This document shows positions 20,442 to 28,439 of a stretch of 56,205 bases of DNA, in pieces. A program made the translations under genes and the position numbers. The stretch spans positions 1-56,205 of the forward strand of contig JAJRQY010000021.1 in NCBI GenBank assembly GCA_024280015.1. The letters are read 5' to 3'. A model generated the notes under the pieces. The model was not told the DNA's origin, searched no databases, and worked only from the letters and a program-made list of their open reading frames with translations. Position 1 is the first letter of the stretch, and each line of letters begins with the position of its first letter. The stretch is from Actinomycetes bacterium. GTDB lineage: Bacteria; Actinomycetota; Acidimicrobiia; Acidimicrobiales; SZUA-35.

Positions 20442-21630
20442 GACCCTCCTCCGAATCCCGCAATTGTTGCACTGCTTTAGGCAAGACGGTCAAGACCGCA
20501 TCAATATCGGCGTCACTGGTGGTGTAGCCAAGGGAAAGCCGCAACGAGCCAAATCCAAGTTGGCGAGAAAACCCCATGGCGGCCAAAACATGGCTCGGCT
20601 CCATCGCGCCACTTGAGCATGATGCAGCGGCCGAAGCGTAGACGTCAGCCTTCTCCAATAAGAAGAGCAGGGACTCACTCTCCACATCCTCAAAGCACAG
20701 ATGAGCAATGTTTGACGTCTTGAGCGTCCTCGGTCCGGTCTCCAACGATCCAGGAACCGCGTCCAAGATTCCGTCCAACAGCCGGTCGCGAAGTCGTCGG
20801 GTTCTCTCTACCTCGGCTTCCCGGTTGCTGACCATTTCTTGGGCCGCGGCAGCCATGGCCACGATCCCGGCCACATTCTGAGTTCCGCTACGGCGTCCCC
20901 GCTCCTGACCACCGCCGACAGCTCGAGCGGCAAGCGTTGCCGAGTCGCGAATAACGAGCACCCCAACACCCTGAGGACCGCCGAACTTGTGAGCACTGAC
21001 CGAAACCAAGTCGGCCACCTGGCCAAGCTCGGCCACATCGAGCCAGGAGAAGGCCTGAACCGCATCGGTGTGAAGCAGGGCCTGCGGTGCATGTTCACGA
21101 ACTATTCCTGCCACTGCGGCCAGTGGCTGGGTCAACCCGGTTTCGTTGTTGGCCAACATGACCGAGACCAGGCTCACGCCATCCCCAAGTGCAGATTCAA
21201 GTTCGTCCAACCGGATCTGGCCATCGTGGTCAACGCCAACAACCGAGCCACCCTCGTTCTCAATCGGCTCAATCACCGCATGATGCTCAACCGCCGAACA
21301 AACCGCTGGACCCGGCCGAGCCTTCAGCGTTCCGAACACCGCCAGATTGTCGGCCTCGGTGCCGCCGCCAGTGAAGACAACTTCGCCAGGCTGAGCACCA
21401 AGCAGGTCGGCCATCAGTTCTCTGGACTCATCAATGGCCTTGTTGGCATTCCTGGCCAGCCGGTGGGCTCCGGACGGATTTCCGTACTGGGTAGTGAGAT
21501 AGGGCAACATGGCTTCCAACGCAACCGGGCGGACCGGAGTCGACGCCGCATGATCCAGATAGTGGATGGGCTTGTCGCTGGCCGGGGTAACCCGGGGAAT
21601 GTCGTTGTGGGTTGATCTGGTGGAAGCCAC
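20434..21630 (-). CDS. Cysteine desulfurase, IscS/NifS family
   Basis: 398 residues. The PLP lysine is Lys215 in SVSAHKFGGPQG and the persulfide-forming Cys is Cys338 in AASCSSGAMEPSHVL. Substrate-binding landmarks such as LDHAASTP, NPSGAH and HTDAVQ are intact. It removes sulfur from cysteine; overlap with mnmA indicates delivery to 2-thiouridine, though Fe-S assembly is also possible. The start is GTG at 21630, preceded at six nt by TAGCCT. Confidence 0.94.
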   Translation of the reverse strand: MASTRSTHNDIPRVTPASDKPIHYLDHAASTPVRPVALEAMLPYLTTQYGNPSGAHRLARNANKAIDESRELMADLLGAQPGEVVFTGGGTEADNLAVFGTLKARPGPAVCSAVEHHAVIEPIENEGGSVVGVDHDGQIRLDELESALGDGVSLVSVMLANNETGLTQPLAAVAGIVREHAPQALLHTDAVQAFSWLDVAELGQVADLVSVSAHKFGGPQGVGVLVIRDSATLAARAVGGGQERGRRSGTQNVAGIVAMAAAAQEMVSNREAEVERTRRLRDRLLDGILDAVPGSLETGPRTLKTSNIAHLCFEDVESESLLFLLEKADVYASAAASCSSGAMEPSHVLAAMGFSRQLGFGSLRLSLGYTTSDADIDAVLTVLPKAVQQLRDSEEGRG

Positions 21631-21636
21631 CCCAAA

Positions 21637-21642
21637 AGGCTA
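21637..21642 (-). promoter_or_regulatory. -10 box of the cysteine desulfurase / mnmA operon (leaderless)
   Basis: TAGCCT on the minus strand, six nt before the GTG at 21630. Confidence 0.5.
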
Positions 21643-21677
21643 GCGGTCAGCAATGGTGAGCGGTACGGTTCGGTCCT

Positions 21678-21704
21678 ATGACAGTATTCGCTCCGGATTC
21701 ATGA
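21678..21704 (+). other. Possible 8-codon upstream ORF coupled to the methyltransferase
   Basis: ATG at 21678 opens MTVFAPDS and its TGA overlaps the ATG at 21701 as ATGA. The first codons resemble those of the downstream gene (MTVFGPGT), so it looks like a local duplication of the gene start. A -10-like TACGGT (21664-21669) lies eight nt before the first ATG. Confidence 0.35.
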
Positions 21705-22423
21705 CCGTGTTCGGACCGGGGACCTATGGCGACTCCTTCGCCGATGTTTATGACCAGTGGTACGGTCAGATAACCGATGCGGAAGCCACCGCTGACTTCG
21801 TTTCCCATCGATGCCTTGATGGACCGGTCCTCGAACTCGGTGTCGGAACGGGCCGACTGGCGGTTCCCTTGGTCGAGCGGGGCCATGAGGTCATTGGCCT
21901 TGATGCCTCCATGCCAATGCTAAGCCAGTGTCCCCAAGCGGTAGTCAGGGTTCTGGGCGACATGGCCGCCCTCCCCTTCGCCGAGCAAGCGCATGGCGTT
22001 GCCCTCTGCGCCTTTAACACCCTGTTCAATCTGGCTTCTGAGCAGGCTCAGCAAGAGTTCTTCCACCAGGTGACACACATGCTGGCACCAGGTGCCCCGC
22101 TCATCATCGAGGCATTCACCGGCACCGGCCTGGACCAGAGTGAGCCATCCTCGCTCGGAGTCTCCCGAATCGCTGCCGACCGACTCGTTCTGGCCGCCAC
22201 CATTGTTGACTCCAGCGCTCAAACCATCACCGGTCAACATGTCGACATCTCCGAAGCCGGAATCACATTGCGGCCCTGGCGCATTCGTTGGACCACACCC
22301 GACCAGCTGGATGAGCTCGCATCCAACGCAGGGCTTCACCTGGTTGAGCGCTACGCGTCGTGGGATCAACAAGAGTTTGATCCAGACGGGGACCTGGCGA
22401 TCTCGGTCTATGCCAGCCGTTAG
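21701..22423 (+). CDS. SAM-dependent methyltransferase, class I
   Basis: 240 residues from the ATG at 21701; the frame is open back to an ATG at 21653, but the residues gained look non-conserved. The SAM-binding motif I is VLELGVGTGRLAVPL, followed by the acidic DAS motif (VIGLDASMPML) and a motif IV region (ALCAFNTLFNL). Members of this group methylate small molecules or quinone-like compounds; the substrate is unknown. It is divergent from the cysteine desulfurase and convergent with the rhomboid gene. The start may depend on translational coupling to an 8-codon upstream ORF. Confidence 0.85.
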   Translation: MTVFGPGTYGDSFADVYDQWYGQITDAEATADFVSHRCLDGPVLELGVGTGRLAVPLVERGHEVIGLDASMPMLSQCPQAVVRVLGDMAALPFAEQAHGVALCAFNTLFNLASEQAQQEFFHQVTHMLAPGAPLIIEAFTGTGLDQSEPSSLGVSRIAADRLVLAATIVDSSAQTITGQHVDISEAGITLRPWRIRWTTPDQLDELASNAGLHLVERYASWDQQEFDPDGDLAISVYASR

Positions 22424-22433
22424 GCGACCTCAG

Positions 22434-23297
22434 CTACACGCCGGCCAATGAGGGGCCGATATCGGTTCCAGCAAAGACCGCTAACACAGCAAGAGCAACG
22501 ACTACCGCGCCAGCTACCAGCTGGGCAACGGCCTGAGACTGTCCATAACGAACGGGCAGAAAACTCAATGCCGCGCCAACCAGCGCTCCACCAATGATGC
22601 CGCCGAAGTGGCCCCAGAATGATATTCCACCGATGAGAAACGGGATAGCCAGGTTGAGCAGAAGCACTCGACTGAGCGGTGACTGGGTGATCGATTGACC
22701 CCGAGATGCCATGATGGCAACGGCACCTCCGCCAAGCCCAAGGGCGGCACCGGAGGCTCCCAGTGTCGGGACTTCCCAGTTGAACAACAGAACCGCAGCA
22801 GATCCACCAAGAAGCCCACCGGCGTAAATCAAACCGGTTCGTAGCCAACCAATACCTTGTTCGAGGTAGCGGCCAAAGGTATAGATGAAATAGGAGTTGA
22901 AGAGGAGATGGATGAGTCCGCTGTGGAGGAACGCTCCGGTCACAATCCGCCAATACTCACCCCCGACGACACCCGGGGCCAAACCGGGTCTGCCTTCTCC
23001 CCACAAGACATAGTCATTGCTGAACTTGAAGCGAGTACCACCCCCGTTGTCCAGATACAGCTCCAGGAGGTAGACGCCGACAATCGAAGCCAAGATGGCG
23101 TAAGTGAAATAGGTGTTCTTGCTCTGGGTCCCCGGGCGGTGGATTTTCTGGGCACCAGACTTGGTACATGCTGGGCAATGGAACCCGACCGAAGCGGCAT
23201 GCATACACTCCGCGCAGATGGGTTTATCGCACCGTTGGCAGCCAACCGCAGCGGATCTGTCGGGGTGGCGATAGCACTTGGCGTCTGAAGAGACCAT
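22434..23297 (-). CDS. Rhomboid-family intramembrane serine protease with N-terminal zinc-binding domain
   Basis: 287 residues. A B-box-like zinc-binding module (Cys8, His11, Cys20, Cys23, Cys28, Cys31, His40, Cys41, Cys44) comes before about six or seven membrane helices. The catalytic dyad is Ser182 in LGASGAALGL and His230 in FWGHFGGIIGG; the loop HLLFNSYFIYTFG is also typical. Rhomboids cut membrane proteins within or near the bilayer. Substrates are unknown. It is divergent from mscL. A -10-like TAAATT lies six nt before the ATG. Confidence 0.92.
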   Translation of the reverse strand: MVSSDAKCYRHPDRSAAVGCQRCDKPICAECMHAASVGFHCPACTKSGAQKIHRPGTQSKNTYFTYAILASIVGVYLLELYLDNGGGTRFKFSNDYVLWGEGRPGLAPGVVGGEYWRIVTGAFLHSGLIHLLFNSYFIYTFGRYLEQGIGWLRTGLIYAGGLLGGSAAVLLFNWEVPTLGASGAALGLGGGAVAIMASRGQSITQSPLSRVLLLNLAIPFLIGGISFWGHFGGIIGGALVGAALSFLPVRYGQSQAVAQLVAGAVVVALAVLAVFAGTDIGPSLAGV

Positions 23298-23303
23298 TTG
23301 GGT

Positions 23304-23309
23304 AATTTA
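23304..23309 (-). promoter_or_regulatory. -10 box of the rhomboid gene (leaderless)
   Basis: TAAATT on the minus strand, six nt before the ATG at 23297. Confidence 0.5.
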
Positions 23310-23381
23310 TCGCCCTTTGCGCGTATCGAACCTTCTTTGGTCCATACTTGCGGCGCTAATACCCGCACAAAAGGAAAACAC

Positions 23382-23786
23382 ATGATTCAAGAATTCAAAG
23401 ATTTCGTGAACAAGGGTGGAGTATTCGAAGCCGCCGTCGGTCTCATCATGGCTCTGGCCTTTGCTCCCGTCGTACAAGGCATGGTCGATCACCTCATCAT
23501 GCCAATCGTTGCTCGCATCTTCGGTAAGCCGGACTTCAGCGATCTGAAGATCGGCCTCGGCGGTTCCACCGAAGTTGTTGCCGATGACGGCACCGTCTCC
23601 ATGGTCGAGCCCGCAATCGAGTACGGCGCGTGGCTCACCCTTCTCCTGGGTTTCATTCTCATCGCTGCCGTCATCTTCATGCTGGTCAAGGCCTACAACA
23701 AGTCAGTCCAGCCTGAGGAAGAAGAAGACGGACCAAGCGAAGCCGATCTTCTCGGTGAGATTCGCGATCTTTTGGCCGCCAAGTAA
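23382..23786 (+). CDS. mscL: Large-conductance mechanosensitive channel
   Basis: 134 residues from the ATG at 23382, chosen for the AAGGAAA ribosome-binding site just upstream and the family-typical start (IQEFKDFVNKGGVFEAAVG). TM1 (LIMALAFAPVVQGMVDHLIMP) and TM2 (WLTLLLGFILIAAVIFMLV) flank a periplasmic loop. A cytoplasmic helix (SEADLLGEIRDLL) ends the protein. It forms a pentameric pore that opens under osmotic down-shock. The inserted acidic EEEEDG linker before the last helix is common in actinobacteria. Confidence 0.95.
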   Translation: MIQEFKDFVNKGGVFEAAVGLIMALAFAPVVQGMVDHLIMPIVARIFGKPDFSDLKIGLGGSTEVVADDGTVSMVEPAIEYGAWLTLLLGFILIAAVIFMLVKAYNKSVQPEEEEDGPSEADLLGEIRDLLAAK

Positions 23787-23800
23787 TCAATCTCTCGTTA

Positions 23801-24139
23801 CTACGAGGCGAACGGGGAGACCTTTGGGGTTGAGCCGGTTAGCGATACCAAGGTGCCATCTTCGGCACCCATGAGTTCCTCACCGACATGCTCAACCCCG
23901 GTCACCCCGTCCACTCGTTTTCTCAAAATCCGTTCAATCCCGTCCTTCATTGTCGCACTCGACGCCGGACAGGTAACGCAGGCCCCCATCAGTTCGACGG
24001 AGACAAGGCCATCAGCCGATACCGCCCGCAACGCGATGTCGCCCTCGTCCGCCTGAATGGCGGGCCGCATGATGTCAACCACCTTTTGGACTTGTTGATA
24101 CAAGTCGCTTGATTCTTCAAGTAGCTGGCTTTCTGACAT
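23801..24139 (-). CDS. NifU C-terminal-domain Fe-S scaffold (Nfu type)
   Basis: 112 residues from the ATG at 24139, which has a strong GGAGGAACG ribosome-binding site; the frame is open further upstream. The Nfu domain has IRPAIQADEGDI-like residues and the CxxC pair Cys54/Cys57 (MGACVTCPAS), which holds a transient Fe-S cluster shared between two monomers. It probably delivers Fe-S clusters to target proteins. It is divergent from the small membrane protein at 24192, with 52 bp between the starts. Confidence 0.9.
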   Translation of the reverse strand: MSESQLLEESSDLYQQVQKVVDIMRPAIQADEGDIALRAVSADGLVSVELMGACVTCPASSATMKDGIERILRKRVDGVTGVEHVGEELMGAEDGTLVSLTGSTPKVSPFAS

Positions 24140-24191
24140 TCGTTCCTCCATGCGACCTTCTGGGTAGGTTAGCGCCGTACCCTGCACCACC

Positions 24192-24449
24192 ATGTTCGGG
24201 CATGCTCCACTCTCTTCAGCGCTTGGAGACACCGTTTTGTTCCCGATTTATGGTCATCAGGGCGGTTGGGACGAAGTATTGCTGGTAGCCATCCCCCTCG
24301 GCCTCATTGCGGGGCTGCTTTGGATCGCAAACAGGCGGGTGAATGCCCAGCTGAAGGAAGCAGAGCGCGTCGACACGGGCCAGACAGACACGGGCCAGAC
24401 AGACACGGGCCAGACAGACACAGGCCAGTCGACACCAAAGAATCTGTGA
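24192..24449 (+). CDS. Small single-pass membrane protein with DTGQT repeats
   Basis: 85 residues. There is one hydrophobic helix (about 28-47, VLLVAIPLGLIAGLLWIA), a basic NRR after it, and a cytoplasmic tail with four tandem DTGQT/S units. Function is unknown. Its stop overlaps the GTG of the next MFS transporter (GTGA), so the two are coupled and it may be an accessory subunit. A -10-like TACCCT lies eight nt before the ATG. Confidence 0.6.
   Translation: MFGHAPLSSALGDTVLFPIYGHQGGWDEVLLVAIPLGLIAGLLWIANRRVNAQLKEAERVDTGQTDTGQTDTGQTDTGQSTPKNL
24372..24431 (+). repeat. Four 15-bp tandem repeats
   Basis: The unit gacacgggccagaca occurs three times exactly and a fourth time with changes. Each copy is 15 bp, so gain or loss keeps the frame and only changes the length of the DTGQT tail. 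Confidence 0.85.
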
Positions 24450-25966
24450 CCACCGTAGCCCTCGATCAAGTTCTCGATCCCAAGACTGCGAAGCGTCTGG
24501 CTGAACCTCGGACCGACTTCCTGATCGAGGACGAGGTGACGCCGGGGGTGTTCGTCCAAGAACATGGCCCATTCAGTAGCTACCAGCGAACCCTCATTCA
24601 TGAGCCCCAGGCTGATGGCCAGGTACGGATCGTCGAAACCACCGAGTTTCGACTGGACATCCCCGTTTGGCGACCAATGTTCACCCCCCTTATGCGGCGC
24701 GGGCTCATCGAGCTTGATCGAGAGCCGCATCGACGTCGGTGGTGGCCAGAGGAAGTCATCACAACCCGAACGACCACCTTACTTTCGGTCCTGGCTGTCT
24801 TGAGCGTGGTTGCCGGCTACCTCGGTGTTGTTATTGGCCAGACCATCGCCTTTGCCGCCAAGGACTTCGGCGCCAACACCTCCCTGCAAGCGAACACCCT
24901 GGCTGCTCTACGGGTCGGAGTAGTGCTCTCAGCCATCTTGATCAGGCGGGCGGACCGCATCGGGCGGAGGCCTCTTCTTCTCGGCTTCGCCCTTGCATCT
25001 ATTCTTTTTACCGCCAGCGGTGCTTTGTCCAACGACATGCTGACCCTCGGCATCACCCAGGCACTGGCACGCGGTTTTGATACCGGCTTGCTGACCCTGT
25101 TGACCTTGGCCGTCACCGAAGAAGTACCGGCAGGGGTCCGCTCGCTGAGTATTGCCCTCATGGCCCTTGCCACTGGCTTTGGTGGTGCTTTGGTGCTTGC
25201 CGTACTTCCAACCGCAGATATTTCCAGCGGCAGCTGGCGAATCGTTTTTGTGGCCTCACTGGCCTTCTTGCCCGTCCTATGGTGGGTGGCGAAGAACCTT
25301 CCCGAGACGCGACGCTTCGACGTTGCGTCTGAACATCACTCACCAGGTCAGATCAACTGGCGGCGCTTCGCCTTGCTCGCCGTTTCGTCTTTTTGCGCCT
25401 CCCTGTTCTTGTCCCCGGCTTCTCAGCTTCAGAACACCTATCTCGATGCCGAGCGTGGGTTCTCCGCGGCGAAGATCAGCTTGTTTCGGGTCCTCATCTC
25501 TACCCCGGTTGGCCTCGTGATTCTGGCCGCTGGCTATTTCGCCGACCGCTATGGCCGCAAGCGAATTGGTTCAATGGGTCTAGCCCTCGGCACCGTCATG
25601 TCACTGACTTCCTATTATCAGAGTGGCGCCACGCTCTGGGTGTCGTCCTTGCTCAGCGTCTGGCTGCTCGGGGCTTCGTTCACGGCTCTGCGCGGCTATC
25701 AAACCGAGCTGTTTCCCACCAGAGCCCGAGCAAAGATTGGCGGGATGCTGGACGTTATTGCCGTCTCTGGTAGCGCACTTGGCCTGGTCATCGTTGGTCA
25801 TCTGAGCGTGGTATGGGGAAGCATTGGACCTGCCCTTCTCATGTTGCTGTGGGCTCCTCTCCTGGTGGCGTTCCTGGTCTCGACCAGGTATCCCGAAACC
25901 GCGTCCCGGGAGCTGGAAGAGTTCAACCCGGGTGACACCGCACTGGAGGCGCCCCATCACGAATAG
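24446..25966 (+). CDS. MFS transporter with a cytoplasmic N-terminal domain
   Basis: 506 residues from the GTG at 24446, which overlaps the previous stop as GTGA; upstream codons in this frame only reread the tandem repeat. Residues about 1-110 are soluble and look SRPBCC-like (FLIEDEVTPGVF ... IVETTEFRLDIPVW). Twelve transmembrane helices follow with MFS motifs IRRADRIGRRPLLLGF in the first half and GYFADRYGRKRIGSMG in the second, plus ELFPTRARA near the end, as in sugar/metabolite porters. The substrate is unknown. The soluble domain fused to a porter is the unusual feature. Confidence 0.82.
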   Translation: MTTVALDQVLDPKTAKRLAEPRTDFLIEDEVTPGVFVQEHGPFSSYQRTLIHEPQADGQVRIVETTEFRLDIPVWRPMFTPLMRRGLIELDREPHRRRWWPEEVITTRTTTLLSVLAVLSVVAGYLGVVIGQTIAFAAKDFGANTSLQANTLAALRVGVVLSAILIRRADRIGRRPLLLGFALASILFTASGALSNDMLTLGITQALARGFDTGLLTLLTLAVTEEVPAGVRSLSIALMALATGFGGALVLAVLPTADISSGSWRIVFVASLAFLPVLWWVAKNLPETRRFDVASEHHSPGQINWRRFALLAVSSFCASLFLSPASQLQNTYLDAERGFSAAKISLFRVLISTPVGLVILAAGYFADRYGRKRIGSMGLALGTVMSLTSYYQSGATLWVSSLLSVWLLGASFTALRGYQTELFPTRARAKIGGMLDVIAVSGSALGLVIVGHLSVVWGSIGPALLMLLWAPLLVAFLVSTRYPETASRELEEFNPGDTALEAPHHE

Positions 25967-26023
25967 CTCATAACCAACCCGCCCAGCCCGATAAGTATGC
26001 ATAAAACCTTGGAGGCTGGCACC

Positions 26024-26236
26024 GTGCACAAGACCTTTTTTGCGCTCATCGCAGCAGCTTTCTCTGCCGCAAGTCTCATGACGATTAGTCCAGTCGAAGC
26101 AGCGATCCAGTCCTCAGTGCTGATATCTGAGATTCACTACCATCCGACGGATGGAACCGAGTACGAGTTTATCGAGCTCTACAATCCCGGCAGCGATGAA
26201 GTTTCGCTTGACGGATTCGCCTTTACCGAGGCGTGA
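26024..26236 (+). pseudogene. Broken secreted lamin-tail/CotH protein, fragment A (signal peptide and start of lamin-tail domain 1)
   Basis: The start is GTG at 26024, with GGAGG at 26011-26015 spaced eight nt. A signal peptide (HKTFFALIAAAFSAASLM ... VEAA) is followed by the opening of a lamin-tail domain (SSVLISEIHYHPTDG, YEFIELYNPGSDEVSLDGF). The frame stops at 26234-26236 just after FAFTEA. Reading one base back gives GVTASLDGITIPANGY, the natural continuation, so one G is missing near 26230. This is either a real frameshift or an assembly error. Confidence 0.75.
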
Positions 26237-27417
26237 CTGCTTCACTCGACGGCATCACGATCCCAGCCAACGGATACGCCGTTCTCACGCCAGAAGCCAA
26301 CCTCTCCGAGGATGCCTACGGCATTGTTCCCGCCGGCACCTATCAAGGCAAGCTCTCGAACAAGGGTGAGATCATCGTCCTGACTCAGAGCGAACTCATC
26401 ATCGATGAGGTTGAGTATGACGACAAGGGCTATTGGCCGGTTGCAGCTGACGGCGACGGTTCCTCACTCGAGCTGATCGATCCCACCGTTGACAATTCAC
26501 TGTCGATTAACTGGTTCGCCGCTGATGCAGCACCGACACCTGGTGCAGCCAACAATCAACCGCCTGTCTTCGAGTTCTCCATCACAGATGTCGCTACAAC
26601 ACCGCTCGTTCCGAGTGCCAACCAAACAGTCCAGGTAGACGTCCAAGTTGAAGGCGAAGGCGTACCAGACCTTACTTATCGGGTTGGGCAAAACACGCCA
26701 GTTACCGAATCGATGCTTGAGGTCGGATCAGGCCACTTCCAGTCTGAGATTCCAGGCCAATCTGCGGGCGTGCTCATTCGATATCGGGTGGAGCACGGCT
26801 CAGTTTCAGTACCAGCTTCGAACGATTCACGGGGCTATCTCGGTGTTGTTGTCGCTAACCCATCAGCTACGACCGATGGTGCACCAATACATGAGTACTT
26901 CATGGATGACAGCGACTACGCGACGATGATGGCCAATCCCATGGATCGGACCCTTTCCTTCTCCGCTGTTGTCGCTTACGACGGTGAGGTCTTCGACGGG
27001 TCCACTGTTGCTATCCGGGGCGGTGACTACTCAAGACAAACCTATGACAAGCTCGCATTGGCGTTCGACCTTCCCAAAGGTTTTACCTTCGAGATCCCTG
27101 GGATCACGACCTATCCGGTGGACGAGTTTGCTTTGGCAACCGACGGTTCGGTCTCCGACTGGGGTCGCGCCGAGACCTCGTGGTGGCTATTTCAACAGGC
27201 AGGATTCCCCAAGGTTCACTCGGGGGTCTTGCGACTAGAACGAAACGGTACATTCCAAGGCGTCTATCGCTTCCAAGAAAAGCTTGACGGGATCTGGCGG
27301 ACTGCCAATGGACTGGTTGACGGCGACTTCTTCAAAGCCCCGCCGGACCTATATCGGACTGTCAACCGGCTACTTTCATCGACAAGTTGCCCTGGTTCGC
27401 AACAAGTTCGCCACTGA
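26233..27417 (+). pseudogene. Broken secreted lamin-tail/CotH protein, fragment B (rest of lamin-tail 1 and N-terminal half of CotH kinase)
   Basis: This frame completes lamin-tail domain 1 (ITIPANGYAVLTPEANL to NWFAADAAPTPGAAN), passes an Ig-like linker (FEFSITDVATTPLVPSANQ), and enters a CotH-type kinase domain (VAIRGGDYSRQTYDKLALAF, EFALATDGSVSDWGRAETSW, RLERNGTFQGVYRFQEKLD, GLVDGDFFKA). After about 27345 similarity ends and the frame runs out at 27417. The second half of CotH, which holds the catalytic Asp region, is absent. CotH proteins phosphorylate secreted or coat proteins; this copy cannot be active as read. Confidence 0.75.
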
Positions 27418-28438
27418 GTCTCGCATCCCGGCGCTTGGTGAACCAGCTTCCATCGTGATCTCAGAGATTCACCACAGTCCTCAAAACCAGGGCGCTGAGT
27501 TCCTTGAGCTGACGAACACCGGCGCTCTTCCAGTTGATCTCTCGGGTTGGCGAGTTGATGCCGTGTTTAAGAACGACAGGCCTATCCCCGGAGGAACCAT
27601 TCTTCTGCCCGGTGCGCGCCTCATCATGACTGAGTCGATCACACGACTCCAAGCTACTTACGCGGACCTTACGGACATTCCACTGATCGAGTTCAACGGG
27701 GGCCTCAAGGGATCTGGCGAAACAATCGAGCTAGTCACCGTCAATGGCCTCGTCGCCGATTCAGTCTCCTACTCCAAAGATGACCCGTGGCCCCAACCTG
27801 TCGACAATCGAACTCTCGAACTGATCGATCTCCAATCCGACAATGGCCTCGGCTCGAACTGGTCAGTCTCCTCCATCAATCTCGGTTCTCCAGGTGAGGA
27901 GAACTCACCTACGGACGACACTGGTAACGACACCCATGACACCAACGACACCGACGACAGTTCCGACGACACCGACGACACCGACGACACCGACGACACC
28001 GACGACACCGACGACGACACCGGCCACCACACCATCACCCTCACCGCCAAAGGCACCACCGGCCAAGAACAAATCAAACTCAACATCAACGGCCAAACCC
28101 ACGCCGACCTAACCCTCACCACCACCCTCACCACCTACGAATTCACCACCACAGCAATCAACAACCTCAACATCCAATTCACCAACGACAAAAGCCAACC
28201 AACAGACCGCAACGTCTACATCGACAACATCACCATCAACAACACCACCTACCAAACCAAAGCCCCATCCACCTACTCCACCGGCACCTACGGCCGCGGA
28301 ACCGGCTGCGCACCAGGCAACAAATCCTCATCCTGGCTCCACTGCAACGGCCACCTCGAATACGCCATCCAACCCCTCCCAACACCAACAACTGCGCCAC
28401 AAGCTCTTGTCGTCCGCAGCCCGGTGACTCAGTCCTGA
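27359..28438 (+). pseudogene. Broken secreted lamin-tail/CotH protein, fragment C (end of CotH, lamin-tail 2, acidic linker, CBM60-like domain)
   Basis: Back in the frame of fragment A, LSTGYFHRQVALVRNKF looks like the end of a CotH domain. A second lamin-tail domain follows (IVISEIHHSPQNQGAEFLEL to WSVSSINLGSPGE), then an Asp/Thr repeat linker. The last about 125 residues resemble a Ca-dependent xylan-binding module, CBM60 type (ITLTAKGTTGQEQIKLNING, IQFTNDK, VYIDNITINN, SSWLHCNGHLEYA). That module is almost pure A and C on the coding strand, unlike its surroundings. The frame may still be translated from an internal start, so I cannot exclude a shorter product. Confidence 0.7.
27964..28020 (+). 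repeat. 9-bp tandem repeat encoding an Asp-Asp-Thr linker
   Basis: The unit ccgacgaca is repeated about six times and encodes (DDT)n between lamin-tail domain 2 and the CBM60-like module. Such acidic Thr linkers are common between domains of secreted proteins. Confidence 0.85.
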
Positions 28439-28439
28439 T

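Noticed and set aside
20839-21615. A 258-codon plus-strand frame opposite the cysteine desulfurase gene
   Set aside because: Shadow of the desulfurase frame, whose catalytic residues are all intact.
26220-26240. Programmed -1 frameshift in the lamin-tail/CotH gene
   Set aside because: No slippery heptamer and no following hairpin or pseudoknot; a one-base deletion explains the break, and the gene is also damaged further on.
27964-28020. Possible CRISPR-like array
   Set aside because: The repeats are 9 bp in tandem without spacers and encode an in-frame Asp-Thr linker.
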